A DNA stretch of 64,000 nucleotides, taken from the NCBI GenBank assembly GCA_977017575.1, contig CDRNVI010000060.1:248001-312000 (forward strand). Direction: 5' to 3'. A model generated the notes under the pieces. It was given only the letters and a program-made list of their open reading frames with translations. It was not told the DNA's origin and made no database searches. Positions 10,343-20,588 of this stretch are shown here, piece by piece. The stretch is from Paramoeba atlantica (Eukaryota > Discosea). Both the position numbers and the translations under genes were made by a program. Each line of letters opens with the position of its first letter. The first letter of the stretch is position 1.

Positions 10343-11260
10343 TAAACCCCCCTCACAGTTATTATTCACAAGTACAGTTATTATTCACATTTTTTATTAT
10401 TCACATTCGTTTTGGTTTTGGAAATTTTCATAAAAAGTCCTTATTTCATGCCTTTGACTATCGAGCTCGTTTCTCTCGTGGACAACTTGTTTGAACTCAA
10501 GATAGATGCGCACAAAGAAGGAGTAAAAGATGCAAATTTTTATGAGGTTAGCGATGATAAAGTGAGCTCTCTCACCCTCTTATAGGGTCTATCACCTGAA
10601 GTGAGCTCTATCAGCGACTTCGTTTGTAGATGATAATGTTGAGAACGCGGAGGCCAGTGATGGAGACGATCGCGAACAAACTCACACTGATTCTGAACTT
10701 TCGCCGTCCGATTTATCGGAGCCTTCGATTCTTCCGAACAGGAGTCGTCTGAACAAGAGACTTCTGAAGAAGACAATGGATCTTAATTTTTACCCTCCTT
10801 CAATCAAAGGCGCGGAACTCGCAAAATACCTGATTTTGCTATTGCTATTCTGCTACTGCTCGCCTGCAGCACAGGGTACGCGTGACCCGGAAAGGATTGT
10901 ATGCCGTCCATCGCAGAGAGTAGCTTTATAAATGGAAAGAAGAAGTTGCATCGTCACGTGGGTCAGTTGCATCGTCACACCGCGACCATCTTCAGCGATG
11001 TGTCCCAGCTCTTGAACTACTTTTTAGCAATGAACTTCGACGAGATCCCTATTTCTCTTGCTGGGCGCATGGGGATAAGTATAATTGTGAATAATAAGTG
11101 TCAGTTACACATATTATTCACAATTATACTTATTATTCACAAATTTCCTGTTTTTGAATCTGAATAATAACCTCCCATGAACTCCCCGCCCAGCTATCCC
11201 CGTATTAATAATAATATATTAGAATTAAATTATAATAATAATAACTGTGTGGGGGGTTTA
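10343..11260. mobile_element. Non-autonomous element with TAAACCCCCC inverted ends
   Basis: The left end TAAACCCCCCTCACAGTTAT and the right end ATAACTGTGTGGGGGGTTTA (ending 11260) are inverted copies of each other. The interior carries repeated ACAGTTATTATTCAC units on the left and a hairpin at about 11082-11137 (GTATAATTGTGAATAATA facing its complement). A short acidic open stretch lies around 10616-10785 but is not a recognisable protein. It abuts the right end of the first Tc1-like element. Confidence 0.55.
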
Positions 11261-11310
11261 TGAGTAGGATTAGGAAAAGAGTAGGTTAAGAAATTTTTCA
11301 CGCTAAAGAG

Positions 11311-11376
11311 TACTGTACCCCCCCTATTTAATTGTCACCGCTTTTCGGGAAAACGGACAATTAAATAGGGGGGTGC
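11311..11376. repeat. Solo C-run/hairpin element end
   Basis: TACTGTACCCCCCC is followed by TATTTAATTGTC, a spacer, and the complement GACAATTAAATAGGGGGG. This is the same layout as the ends of the elements at 36013, 51002 and 61334: a TA, then CTG, a C-run and a palindrome. No matching opposite end was found nearby. Confidence 0.5.
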
Positions 11377-11976
11377 AAATATTAATATTTTTTTGCTACT
11401 GAATACTGTGTGGCCTAGTTTACCTGTCTGGAGGGCTCGTTGTGCTCTGTATTTTTGGTGTAGTTAACACGAATATGCGTTTAGCGTAGTGCTCTTTTTT
11501 GCTACTTTTAAAAGGCTTTTGGATTATTTTAATTTCTTTCTTAGTGGCTTCGTTCGGTGATTGTTTTCAACTTAGAAGTCACTCGATCTTTAGGCGAAAA
11601 GAGCGAACTTTTACCCCAAATTTGGGCCGTTTTTGATGCCTTACCAGTACCCCACCTCCCCTCCTGTAGGGGTAGGAGGCGAATCTGACGAAGAAACTTT
11701 TAAAATTTTTGGGGGCAAAAAGGGACAGTTTTGACTGGAATCTCGCTGCGTAACCACAGAAAAATACGGTAAACGGATATCTTTTGAACAGACATTTTTG
11801 GGTAAAAAATTATGAGTTTTCTTTTTTGGATTTTTCCGAAATGATATCGTGCATGTACAAGTCCATACACAATAACGAAAGAATCGCTGAAATACTTTTT
11901 GCGTTTTTACGTTTCGCATTACGTTTCTATGTTTCGCATAAGAGGGGGGAATCGCAACAAAACGATAGACTTAGAA
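11377..11976. other. Intergenic, no supported gene
   Basis: A/T-rich DNA downstream of the LRR gene stop codon. I see no gene or repeat here beyond short homopolymer runs. Confidence 0.4.
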
Positions 11977-12936
11977 CTAGGCCGGCTCAACCTGAAGGCA
12001 TGTATGGTATGCACTGAATCCAACCAATGATGCAGGAAAAACAGACTTATTAATTTTACCACGCAATTCTCTATTCCTGCTCAAGTCCAGATTTTCTAAT
12101 TTTGTCGGCAAAGTGCCGAGCTTTTCCAATTCTTCAAAGCGATTGCTAGATAAATCAATTCGGAATAAATTTTGCGGCAAGTACGAAAGGTTGATGTGCC
12201 CAGAAAGTTGGTTTCTACTAAGACGTAGTTTAGTCATATGCGGCGGCAAATGCGTGAACTCAACACACCCTTCGAAATGATTGCAGGACAAGTCAAGATT
12301 CTTCAGCGAGCCCGACAAAGAAACCAAGTTTATACCTCCTGAGAGAAGATTTCCTGAAAGGTCTAAATGGACTATGCCTGGCGGCAAATGGACTAAGTCA
12401 ATGGGGCCTGAAAACTGATTCGAATGGGCGGAAAATAGTTTTATATTCTCCGGGAGGTGCCTTAGCTCCAACGACCCGCTGAAGGTGTTATCATTGAGAT
12501 CAAGGTGGATCAATTTTGATGGAAGTAAATTCAGTGCAAGGTGCCCTGTGAGCTCATGTCCCCCAATCGAACAATCAACCACGGTACGGGGGAAATACCC
12601 CCACTGTAGTGAGCCGGAGAAAACGATGTGACCGTGCCACGTCCAGAAGCTTTTCCACTGAAGCTTTCTGACCAGCAGGTCTGTGTCGCATATGACGCCT
12701 TCCCACTGACACGCAGGCGTTGAAGGCTTCCATGAGGGGTGCGGGTTTTGAATATGAGATATAAATCGTACAAGGTCGTATTCTTGGGGCAAGGTGGCAC
12801 CGCGTACTTTAGCGGTACGCACACTCGAGAGTGCGGTTTGTGGCGTCTCGTCAGGTTCCGGAGAAATGTAGTCAACTCGATGACACTTTGACGGTGATGA
12901 TTGTGTGTCCTCGAGATGGAGTCTGAGACCGAACAT
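11977..12936 (-). CDS. Leucine-rich repeat protein (319 residues)
   Basis: The first ATG gives 'MFGLRL'. The open frame extends upstream to 13029 without a Met, so the ATG at 12936 is used. An N-terminal Ser/Pro-rich segment is followed by an N-cap near residues 52-82 with 'W..STPACQWEGVICD', a plant-LRRNT-like and trypanosomatid-PSA-like signature. About eight repeats of 21-23 residues follow, in the pattern 'LP..L..LDLS.N.LSG.I.L'. No signal peptide or membrane anchor is visible, which is odd for this class; the real N-terminus may have been altered by the MITE at 13036, only 100 bases upstream. Function is likely protein binding, and nothing more can be said. A decayed copy lies at 1735-2265. 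Confidence 0.85.
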   Translation of the reverse strand: MFGLRLHLEDTQSSPSKCHRVDYISPEPDETPQTALSSVRTAKVRGATLPQEYDLVRFISHIQNPHPSWKPSTPACQWEGVICDTDLLVRKLQWKSFWTWHGHIVFSGSLQWGYFPRTVVDCSIGGHELTGHLALNLLPSKLIHLDLNDNTFSGSLELRHLPENIKLFSAHSNQFSGPIDLVHLPPGIVHLDLSGNLLSGGINLVSLSGSLKNLDLSCNHFEGCVEFTHLPPHMTKLRLSRNQLSGHINLSYLPQNLFRIDLSSNRFEELEKLGTLPTKLENLDLSRNRELRGKINKSVFPASLVGFSAYHTCLQVEPA

Positions 12937-13035
12937 CGCGAATTTGACACAGGAAAGAAAATGTAATATAGGAATGTATGGGAAAAAAGACTTTCGAGGA
13001 CCGTGAAAGTAAGAGATACAGGAACGCAAGGTGTA

Positions 13036-13366
13036 CAGTGCGGGGCTTTATTACGGGACGGGTTAATTAAGGGACACCCCCCATCAGGGCCAAAGTGTCC
13101 CGTAATTAACCGTCCCTTAATTCTCCGTTTTGATTTCTAAGCCTCTACTATACCTTTTTCTTTCAATTATCTTCCTTTATGTATCTCCTTTTTGTTCAGT
13201 TATCTTACAAATACATTTTTATGTGTGCCTGATAACTTGCGCGCTCTGTGACTTGTACGCTACACTTGTAGTTTTCTTGTCCCATTCCAAAAATGACCCC
13301 ACTCCTATATTGTCCCTTAAATACCTGTCCCGTAATTAAGCCGTCCCGTAATAACACCACGCACTG
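13036..13366. mobile_element. 331-bp MITE with TA target duplication
   Basis: It begins CAGTGCGGGGCTTTATTACG and ends with the complement (...CGTAATAACACCACGCACTG) at 13366. TA flanks both ends (13034-13035, 13367-13368). The inverted repeats of about 45 bases contain repeated (A)CGGGACGG/GTTAATTA units. No coding capacity. CAGTG ends plus TA suggest a Tc1/mariner/pogo-mobilised element. It sits directly upstream of the minus-strand LRR gene. Confidence 0.85.
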
Positions 13367-13379
13367 TAAAACGGCGCTT

Positions 13380-14660
13380 CAGTTGCAGAAGCCTTTGCTT
13401 ACTGGAATACTAATAGCCTTTGCATATTCAATGGTCAGTTTCCTTTCATTCCCCCCTTCAAAGTGGCGTGGGGCACATGTCTCCTACATTTCTATTAAGA
13501 AACAACGGATGTTCAAATTCCGTGCGGTTCAAATTCCTCATTCTGTCTTCCAAACCATTTTACCCCCTCACACCTGAGGGGCTGCGGGTGAGGCCCAAGA
13601 CAAGATCGCGCGAGATCTCTCGAGAGCGGATTTGGCTCGGGAAGGTGGTTGAACGACCTCAAAACAGGGTCATACCCGAAGCCTCTCATCTACATAAGAA
13701 CTCTCCCTCATCTACGAATATAACAACTACGATACATCTATTGTCAACCCCCTACATATTTCCCATGGTATTACTTAATGTACTACAATGTATATCCGTG
13801 ATACTTTTGTACGTGGTGGAATTGATTTGCACATAAATGCGGCTCATGTGAAACGAGGTCAACATGCGCTTTAGTCTATGTTGAAAAAAACCACCGCATT
13901 TAACGAAACCACGAATTGAGTGCTCAGTGAATTTTAAGTATTTTTCTTCCCTTTTTAAGGGACAAACAAAATTTTCTTCCCCACTTTCGCCCCTCCCGAA
14001 AAAAAAGGCTCCCCCCCAAAAAAATTCTTCACCCAATTTTGTCTCTATTAAAGGGGGGTCTGAGGGGGGGTCTCTATCAAACGGGGAGCACACTAGGTTC
14101 AACACACTAACTAAGTTGAAATTTTTTATCTCTACTCAAAACTTTAAAACTCCCCAAAACTGTGAAATATTTGAAAAAATCGAATTTTGCTTTAATTTAC
14201 CCGAAATTGGAAACACCTACAGAGGATATACGAGAGACCAAGTAAAACCACAGAAAAACTTAGATCCGACGAATAATTAAAACGGTGCTGTGGACGAATT
14301 TCAACACAGAATTAGCGGAAAGAGAATTTTTACTTGTTGTATTACCGTATCGGACCATACATAGAGTAATGGCTCCGAAGACTTTCTTCCTTCGTGTCGG
14401 TAAACGTCTTTCATTTCAACAAAATATTTTTTCATAACATTGAGACATTTTTTAACGTCACTGTGTATTAAGCTCCTCCAAGTATCGCCCCAGACCAAGC
14501 ATGTATACCTCAAGCATTTAATGGCAATCGTCCAACGTCTGGACCGACATCGTCTTTGCAAAATGTTCTCGAAGACGCTAATAAGACAGGGGGCGGCAAT
14601 CCCAAGGCGGCAAGCCGCACCAATCACGAAGAAGAAGAACAAGCCGGGTTACAGTACTGG
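13380..14660. other. Non-coding stretch with possible element debris
   Basis: No supported gene. At 14041-14096 there is ATTAAAGGGGGGTC followed by a longer G-run and CAAACGGGGAGCACAC, which resembles the right end of the C-run elements. A palindromic GCGCGAGATCTCTCGAG lies near 13608. An open stretch at 14440-14640 precedes the Merlin remnant and is not recognised. Confidence 0.35.
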
Positions 14661-14664
14661 AATT

Positions 14665-15735
14665 CCTCCTGAAGATTCTTCAGCGCAGGCGTTTGCACGC
14701 TTTCTTGAAGCTTTTAAATGTAAATCCCGAAGACGTCGTCGAGAGACACAGCTGGAAGAATTGGCTACGCAGGCTGCAAGGATCTGGGAGATTATTCGGG
14801 TGCCTCCACTTTCCCCAATGTGTACTTGGTGTGTAGGGTTTGTATGTGTCATGACGTGTCGTGGCGTTGTGAATGTTCCACAAATTGTTGCCGCCGTGCG
14901 TTGTGTGAGAATATCATGGCCTATTCCAGAAACCAACGTGCCCTGAGCATGAAGATCACATGGTTCGCATTGCAGGCTGGCCCAGTGATGTCGTGATGTG
15001 CAGTTACCATGAAATATCAGCGCAAAGCAGCTGCAGGCGAAAATTTTAAATTTCCATGTTTCATGACATTTCTCACTACCAGAACTCACATGACACGACG
15101 TTTGCTTTTGAGTTTGTGGGAGGACATAGCAAATACCTTGAGCCCCGGACAAATCAGTAGGAACCGTGGTTTGCGCCAGGACATGGCGCACCAAGATTCT
15201 CCACGACGTAGGAAATGCCACCCTTCATCAAGAAGAAAATGCAAACTATGAGCTCTCAGAAGTTCAAGTTGATAAAACTTACGTTGGCAAAACGAAACAT
15301 AACCGCGGAAGACGACAACCAAAAGAATGCTGGTGGCTTGTGACCATTTCCGAGGTGATTGGACGGAAAAGTGGAAGAACCCACTGGAAATTGGTGAAGA
15401 CTCGTGCGAAGGCTACCTTGGAGAATTTTATTCTGACAAGAGAACGCTCCCTCGTGGTTTTTGATTGTTGGAGTGGTAGGTTGATTTTGGGAAATGTTGC
15501 AGATGCATTGCTCTTAATCATAGTAAGGAGTTTGTTGTGGCCCACGGGTACCATACAAATATTGCCGAAGGCGTGAAGAGTACGATCAAAGGGTGAGTAA
15601 AGCAGCAGCATCACGTATTCGGAATGATTTCGATGGACCTGAAAAGGAACGTTGCACTTCAGTGCATCAAGCTTCGATCCTTCCCTAATCAGTAGAGAAA
15701 CGCGTGGCAAATTCGGGCTTGGGACAGGTGACAAG
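14665..15735 (+). pseudogene. Merlin (ISXO2-like) transposase remnant, copy D
   Basis: The piece begins with 'AQAFARFLEAF', matching the N-terminus of the copy at 39874-41092. A degraded Cys-rich segment follows. Around 15100-15200 another frame reads 'LLSLWEDIANTLSPGQISRNRG'. The catalytic part then reads 'VQVDKTYVGKTKHNRGRRQ', 'HWKLVKTR' and 'VFDCWSGR', and near 15570 a different frame retains 'AEGVKSTIKG' with the catalytic Glu. At least four frameshifts and several stops are present. The first catalytic residue context VDET has become VDKT. Dead copy; ends not identified. Confidence 0.8.
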
Positions 15736-17008
15736 CGTATTTACAGAGTCCCTGACAATGAGCGATTTTGGTAGCCCTAGCTATAATAAAGGGTATCCCC
15801 TGAAATGAACGGCGTAGAAGGTTAGTCGAGGTCCCAAAAAAGGTCTCAAAAGAGAATAAGTGACATATTTTTTTTGAAAGGGGACGTTGTTTACCATTTT
15901 CGACGGACGAAAACAGGGAAAACATAAAGAAGAACACAGTAATATAATAGAAAGAAAAATATTAATTAGGGCCCCGGTGGTCCAAAAGAAGACCCAAAAA
16001 GGGAAGAAAATGGGAGTCCATGCTCGGGCCTATGGAGGGACGGTGTATGGGGGGTCTGTGGGGCGATACGCACGAAATGTTTAGAAGAGCCCATTTTTCG
16101 TCGTTGTATGACTGCCGCTCTACCCTAGATTACTGAAACGTATTTGCTTCTCAATCATGTTTCGTTCAATCAAACATTTACATTTTACAAATATTCAACC
16201 TGCTTTTCAATTGCTGTACAAATACGTCTTCTGCATTCGCTCCTGTACACACTTACTACGTGAGTCCATTACTTCGGTGACCATAAATTTCTTTATTTCT
16301 CGGGGTGTTGATCTTCTTTTTAATCTCCGACAAGTAGAACGAGTCGCATTGCATGATGAAGCAATCACGACCAGCTGGTTGTCGTTTGACTTTCCCTAAG
16401 AGACTTGCCTAGACCTTACGTTTTCCCACACGTTGTATAAAGTTTATACTACTCCCACCTACTAATTAATTAGTTTTAATAATGATAAATACAAACAATT
16501 TAATATTTTTATTGCACCCCCCTAGTCATCTGTCATCTTTTCACTAAAATCTCATCAAAATATTATTATGCCATGCTTTCATATCAGATAATGGATACAA
16601 ATACGTCTCCTTCCTTCGCTCCTATACACAATTACTGCATGGGTCCATTAATTCGGTGACCATTAGTTCGACACATTAATACGGTATTTGTTATACTTTA
16701 CTCAGCAGTCCCACTCTAAAAAATGTTCAAATTCGTATTAAATCATGTGTTAGGTATTGCTAGCAGCTAAGGAAAGAAATAAAAGCTTATCCATGTATGA
16801 AAACAAAAGCTTATCCATGTACGTACAGGTAAACTAATCAAAGGGTCCACTTAGCATACTTGGGTGTGTAGCATGTTAAAAAAACACTTCTTAATCGCCT
16901 CCAAATCTTAACCGTCTCCATAACGCATATTTGCGATGAAAAAAAGTTAGCGATGCAGGAAGATATGAAGTGCGAACAACACCCCCAAGCTCTTTATTTC
17001 CGTTCATA
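15736..17008. other. Intergenic with dispersed repeats
   Basis: No gene is supported. It contains a structured 75-base repeat (separate entry) and a roughly 65-base unit present twice, at 16222-16290 and 16607-16675, sharing TTCGCTCCTxTACACA and TTCGGTGACCAT. The phrase AAAAGCTTATCCATGTA occurs twice at about 16784-16821. Confidence 0.45.
16323..16398 (+). repeat. Structured 75-base dispersed repeat, copy 1
   Basis: The sequence TCTCCGACAAGTAGAACGAG...CCAGCTGGTTGTCGTTTG is shared with 32715-32780 and 33091-33168. CGACAA (16328-16333) can pair with TTGTCG (16379-16384). Inside, GTCG/CGAC and ATTGC/GCAAT form a hairpin around an 8-base loop. Whether it is an RNA gene or a transposon piece is open. 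Confidence 0.6.
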
Positions 17009-17010
17009 TA

Positions 17011-18568
17011 CAGGAGTGAAAATCCCATGGTGGGGGGGTCTAAAATTCGTAAAATTTGTCCAATTTTGGAAAATAATAGCGCGTTCGAGAGCTCTCGCAG
17101 AGTTGTATGTTTTAAGATAGGCAGTTTGCGGGGGTTAGGGGGGTACCCCCCTTTGATGGAAGGGTCAAAAACACGATTTGCAAATTTGAAAAACTGTAAA
17201 AAATGGTCAAAAATTACCCTTAATACCCACAGGAAGACCCGTTTCGCTCAATAACGATGCGACAACGCTTGCGGAAACTGCTCATCGTGTTAATACATTC
17301 TTGCTTGCGTTCTGATTGTAATCTTTCGAACGCTGTCTCAATGGCCGATACTAATTCAGCCCGATTCTTGGGTCGAAGATCATTTTTGATCCTGTCCATG
17401 GTCCCCCAAAGGTTTTCAATGGTGTTTAAATCGGGGGATTTTGCAGGCCAAGAGAGTACAATAATACCTTCGTTGCGAAAGGTTGTTCGCGCAGAATTAT
17501 GAACAGGACAATTATCCATTGCAACGACCCCAGATGGGTGGCGCCTCAAATAATTTAAAAGTCCTTTGCGCTTCTTCAAGGCGTCATTGAAAACATCCCC
17601 TGTTACAGTTACTTTTCGGCCGGAAGGGTCGTGGGAGGGAAAAATGTGTAGATGAAATCCATGATTTAAACTGACCCCCATCCACACCATGACGCCGTTC
17701 CCTCCATATCAAGGTTCTAGCTCTCCCTGCTGTTTCTTGGCGGGGTCAGTCTTCCGGCAAAGGTAAGTAATTTTGTTTCGTCCCCTACCGCAAGTGAACT
17801 TCTTCTCATCGCAGAAAACAATTTGTCTCAGTTGGGTATCTGACCAAGTGAGCATCTCAGAACAAAAATGCACTCGTTTCCTCTTGTGTTCATCGGTCAG
17901 TGCGGGCTTTCTTTTTAAAGTTCGCATGATCATACCATGGCTCTTCATGGCGTTAACCAAAGTTGGTCTTGAACACTGAAATCCAAGAGAAAGCACAACT
18001 CTATGGAGTGCACACCAGTTCTCAATCCCGTACGGGAGGTCACGGTATCCCTCATCAATGAGGCGGATAGCTGCTTCGTGCAGCGCAGGGGTACTGACAG
18101 GAGATGGGCGTGAAATAGGAGAGCTTTCCACGTCTCCAGTGTTCTCATAGCGTATCACAAGACGTTTTACTGTATTTTCGTGGACGCCGAAGTTTTGGGC
18201 TGTCCGAGAATAGGACCCTGTCTCAAGATAATCTGAGACAAGAAGCATACGGTGACTTGGTATCACCCGTGCGGGGGAGGAATAGGACCTGTCGCTGAGT
18301 ACACCACGGGAGGTTCGGGAACGAATCCGTTTCTGGGGCATATAGTGCTAATATTGACTGAAAAACAGCTAAAAACTGAAAAAACGTAAATTTGGGCAAG
18401 AAAAAAAATCATGATTTTTTTTGTCTCATCGTTTCATGTTGAGTCACAGGCCGCAAATAGTGCTAAAACATACAACTCTGTGAGAGCTCTCGAATGCGCT
18501 ATTACTTTCCAAAATTGGATAATTTTTACGAATTTTAGACCCCCCCCACCACGAGGTTTTCACCCCTG
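17011..18568 (-). mobile_element. Tc1/mariner-like element, copy 2
   Basis: The element starts CAGGAGTGAAAATCCC at 17011 and ends ...TTTTCACCCCTG at 18568, with TA on each side (17009-17010 and 18569-18570). The terminal inverted repeats of about 100 bases match those of the first copy, including GAGAGCTCTCG and the ATACAACTCTG edge. The transposase lies on the minus strand and is almost intact. Confidence 0.92.
17220..18341 (-). pseudogene. Tc1-like transposase, one in-frame TGA
   Basis: Reads continuously from 'MPQKRIRSRTSRG' to a stop at 17220, apart from a single TGA at about 17706-17708, between 'GELEP' and 'YGGNGVMVWMG'. The helix-turn-helix ('YSRTAQNFGVHENTVKRL') and the catalytic residues in 'VFCDEKKF', 'MDNCPVHN' and 'SPDLNTIENLW' are all present. 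The second Asp to Glu spacing is 32, as in the other copy. TGA ends host genes in this window (for example the gene at 3261-7184), so it is most simply a nonsense mutation. The copy is otherwise the better template of the family. Confidence 0.9.
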
Positions 18569-18674
18569 TATGTATGTTATCATGTAGAAAATATTCTACA
18601 GAGATTAGACGGTGAATATGGGAGTTCCATATTACGCGCACAAAACGCGTTGAAATCACCTGACAGTCAGCGAC

Positions 18675-19840
18675 TCACTCCCCAGAACTAACCTCCATCC
18701 ACTGTTTGTTCTCGCGGTGCTGGAAAATTATGAAACTTCCCCGGAGAGCGCTAGTGGTCATATTTCGGCGACACACTGCAACCGCTTCTTCATTTCCCAT
18801 GAAGAGAGAGTTGAGCGTTCGGGCCGACATATGCCGTTTGCCTCTCGCTCCCACCTCGAAGACGAGTAGGAATGTGGTAGGATGGTCGAGTTTTCTAGAG
18901 TGATATAAACTCGTGTACTTTTCAATTTTGCGCTCGTGTGCGAACTCAAAGTTCTCCTCCCAAGGGCAGGTAAGTTCTATAATGTATTCTTCTCCGTTAG
19001 ATAGTTTCACCCATCCGTCAGGACGTAGCTCAGTATCAAGGTTCGTGAGCCACGCGGGGGTGGAGCGGAAGTGGGGGAGATCGAAGTGACATTGACTAGT
19101 GGAGGAGAATCGTTGTACGGAGTTCGCTAATGCCTGTAGTACCATGTTATGCCGTAGGGTATACCTCCCTTGTTCGAGTGACTTCCTACAACCAGATAGA
19201 ATATGCCGCGTAGTTTGTGTGTCGGTGTCACAGATGGGACATTTATCGCTCGCATGTGTCGATACGCCCCACCTACGAAGAGATGCCCTGGTTGGGAGCG
19301 GCGTCTCGGTAAGCACTGAGGATGTGAACCGCGAAAGCGATTCACTCTTGAGGTTGCATAGGGCGGCGGCGAAGTCTCTCGCAAGGTCTGCTTCCGTTGC
19401 GATTCTGAACCATCGTCCTGCTACGGCAGTACGCCGTTGGACGGCTTCCGTGAGGTGTCGCTCGTATTCGCTTCCAAGGAGTCTTCGGACGTTACTATGG
19501 CTTGTACTGTGCATATCCGTCGGCGGGCGAATGTATCCTGCTCTCCTTTTGTTCGCTTCTCGCCTGATGCGCTCACATAAAGCGTGCTGGACCTCGGGAT
19601 CACGCGATTTATCCATTTGTTCCATTGTCCCCACAGTGGAAAGAAGCCAAAATTTTGACAGGCTCATGAGATTCCAGCCATGTTCTGAATAGAGCAGCTC
19701 ACTAGTTGCAGACTTCGCTACGTTTAACCATTTCCGAATTTCGCGTGTGGCGCATCGCTGTAGACGAAGTACGTGATTGAAGGTAAGGCATGAGTTCACG
19801 ACGAAGGAATACCGCAGACGAGAGATGATGCCGTTATTGT
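18675..19840 (-). pseudogene. LINE C-terminal part: CCHC knuckle and endonuclease
   Basis: The knuckle 'CPICDTDTQTTRHILSGC' is followed by an R/H-rich helix and then by 'RPDGWVKLSNGEEYIIELTC' and 'PWEENFEFAHERKIEKY', the P-D...(E)-x-(T) ...K pattern of restriction-like endonucleases of R2-type LINEs that nick the target. The frame is open from the inserted MITE at its 5' side to the TGA at 18675. Two tail fragments of related elements (27165-27662 and 52280-52695) conserve the same endonuclease block and the downstream 'LVFEVGARG'. Confidence 0.88.
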
Positions 19841-19841
19841 A

Positions 19842-20588
19842 CAGTAGTTTCAGTTGATCTTGCCCCCCCTCGGAATTTTGATTTTTTTTATGCGTTTATG
19901 CTTATCTTTGCAGCATTGGAGAGATCTCGTTCCCCTAGCGAAGGGCTTTGCCGCCTGTTTTTCATAGAGACCCCCTGGTTCCCCCTGGGTCCAAAAAACA
20001 CTGTTTTTAAGAACGTTTTCTGTGTACACAACTATTTTTTGCCACATTTTCCCGATTTTCTGCATATTTTGCACTTGTAAGTACGAGTGATAGCGTTCTA
20101 AATTGATAATTTGAAAGCTCTATGTCTAGTACCCTCTCTATTGCCTAGTTCAATTTAGTCAACACCTCTACATTATGAAGATCAGACCCTCATACCCCAA
20201 ACAGGGGGAGTACGTCGAACAAAGTAATGGCAAAAGAGAAGACAACTCCACAATGTGTGCGACACAATTGAATTCGATCCCAAATAGACTTCGAAGCGTG
20301 TTGCAAAACAATGGAAGCCATTCCGGATACTAGTTCTTTGCCTTCAGAGTTAACTTTTGGACAGAAAATCCGTTTTTTGCTCTATTTTTCATTGGTAAAA
20401 AAATGTCATTTGTTTTTATTTTGGTCAACTTTCGGGTCACCCAGGGGGCACCAGGGGGTCTCTATGAAAAACGGGCGGCAAAGCCCTTCGCTAGGGGAAC
20501 GAGATCTCTCCAATGCTGCAAAGATGAGCAAAAACGGATAAAAAAAATCAAAATTCCGAGGGGGGGGCAAGATCAACTGAAACCACTG
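19842..20588. mobile_element. 747-bp MITE nested in the LINE
   Basis: The ends are CAGTAGTTTCAGTTGATCTT... at 19842 and ...AAGATCAACTGAAACCACTG at 20588, flanked by TA on both sides. The inverted repeats run for roughly 140 bases, with GGAGAGATCTCGTTCCCCTA and its complement well conserved. The interior has no transposase. Removing 747 bases plus one TA rejoins the LINE in frame ('RLWIY' then 'NNGIISRLRYS'), which proves a clean insertion. Confidence 0.92.

Noticed and set aside
14440-14640. Plus-strand open stretch ahead of the Merlin relic as a host gene
   Set aside because: It runs straight into transposon sequence and has no recognisable domain.
17706-17708. TGA in the second Tc1-like transposase as a sense codon or recoding site
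   Set aside because: TGA ends at least two frames here, including the 1307-codon host gene and the LINE, and no recoding signal is visible.
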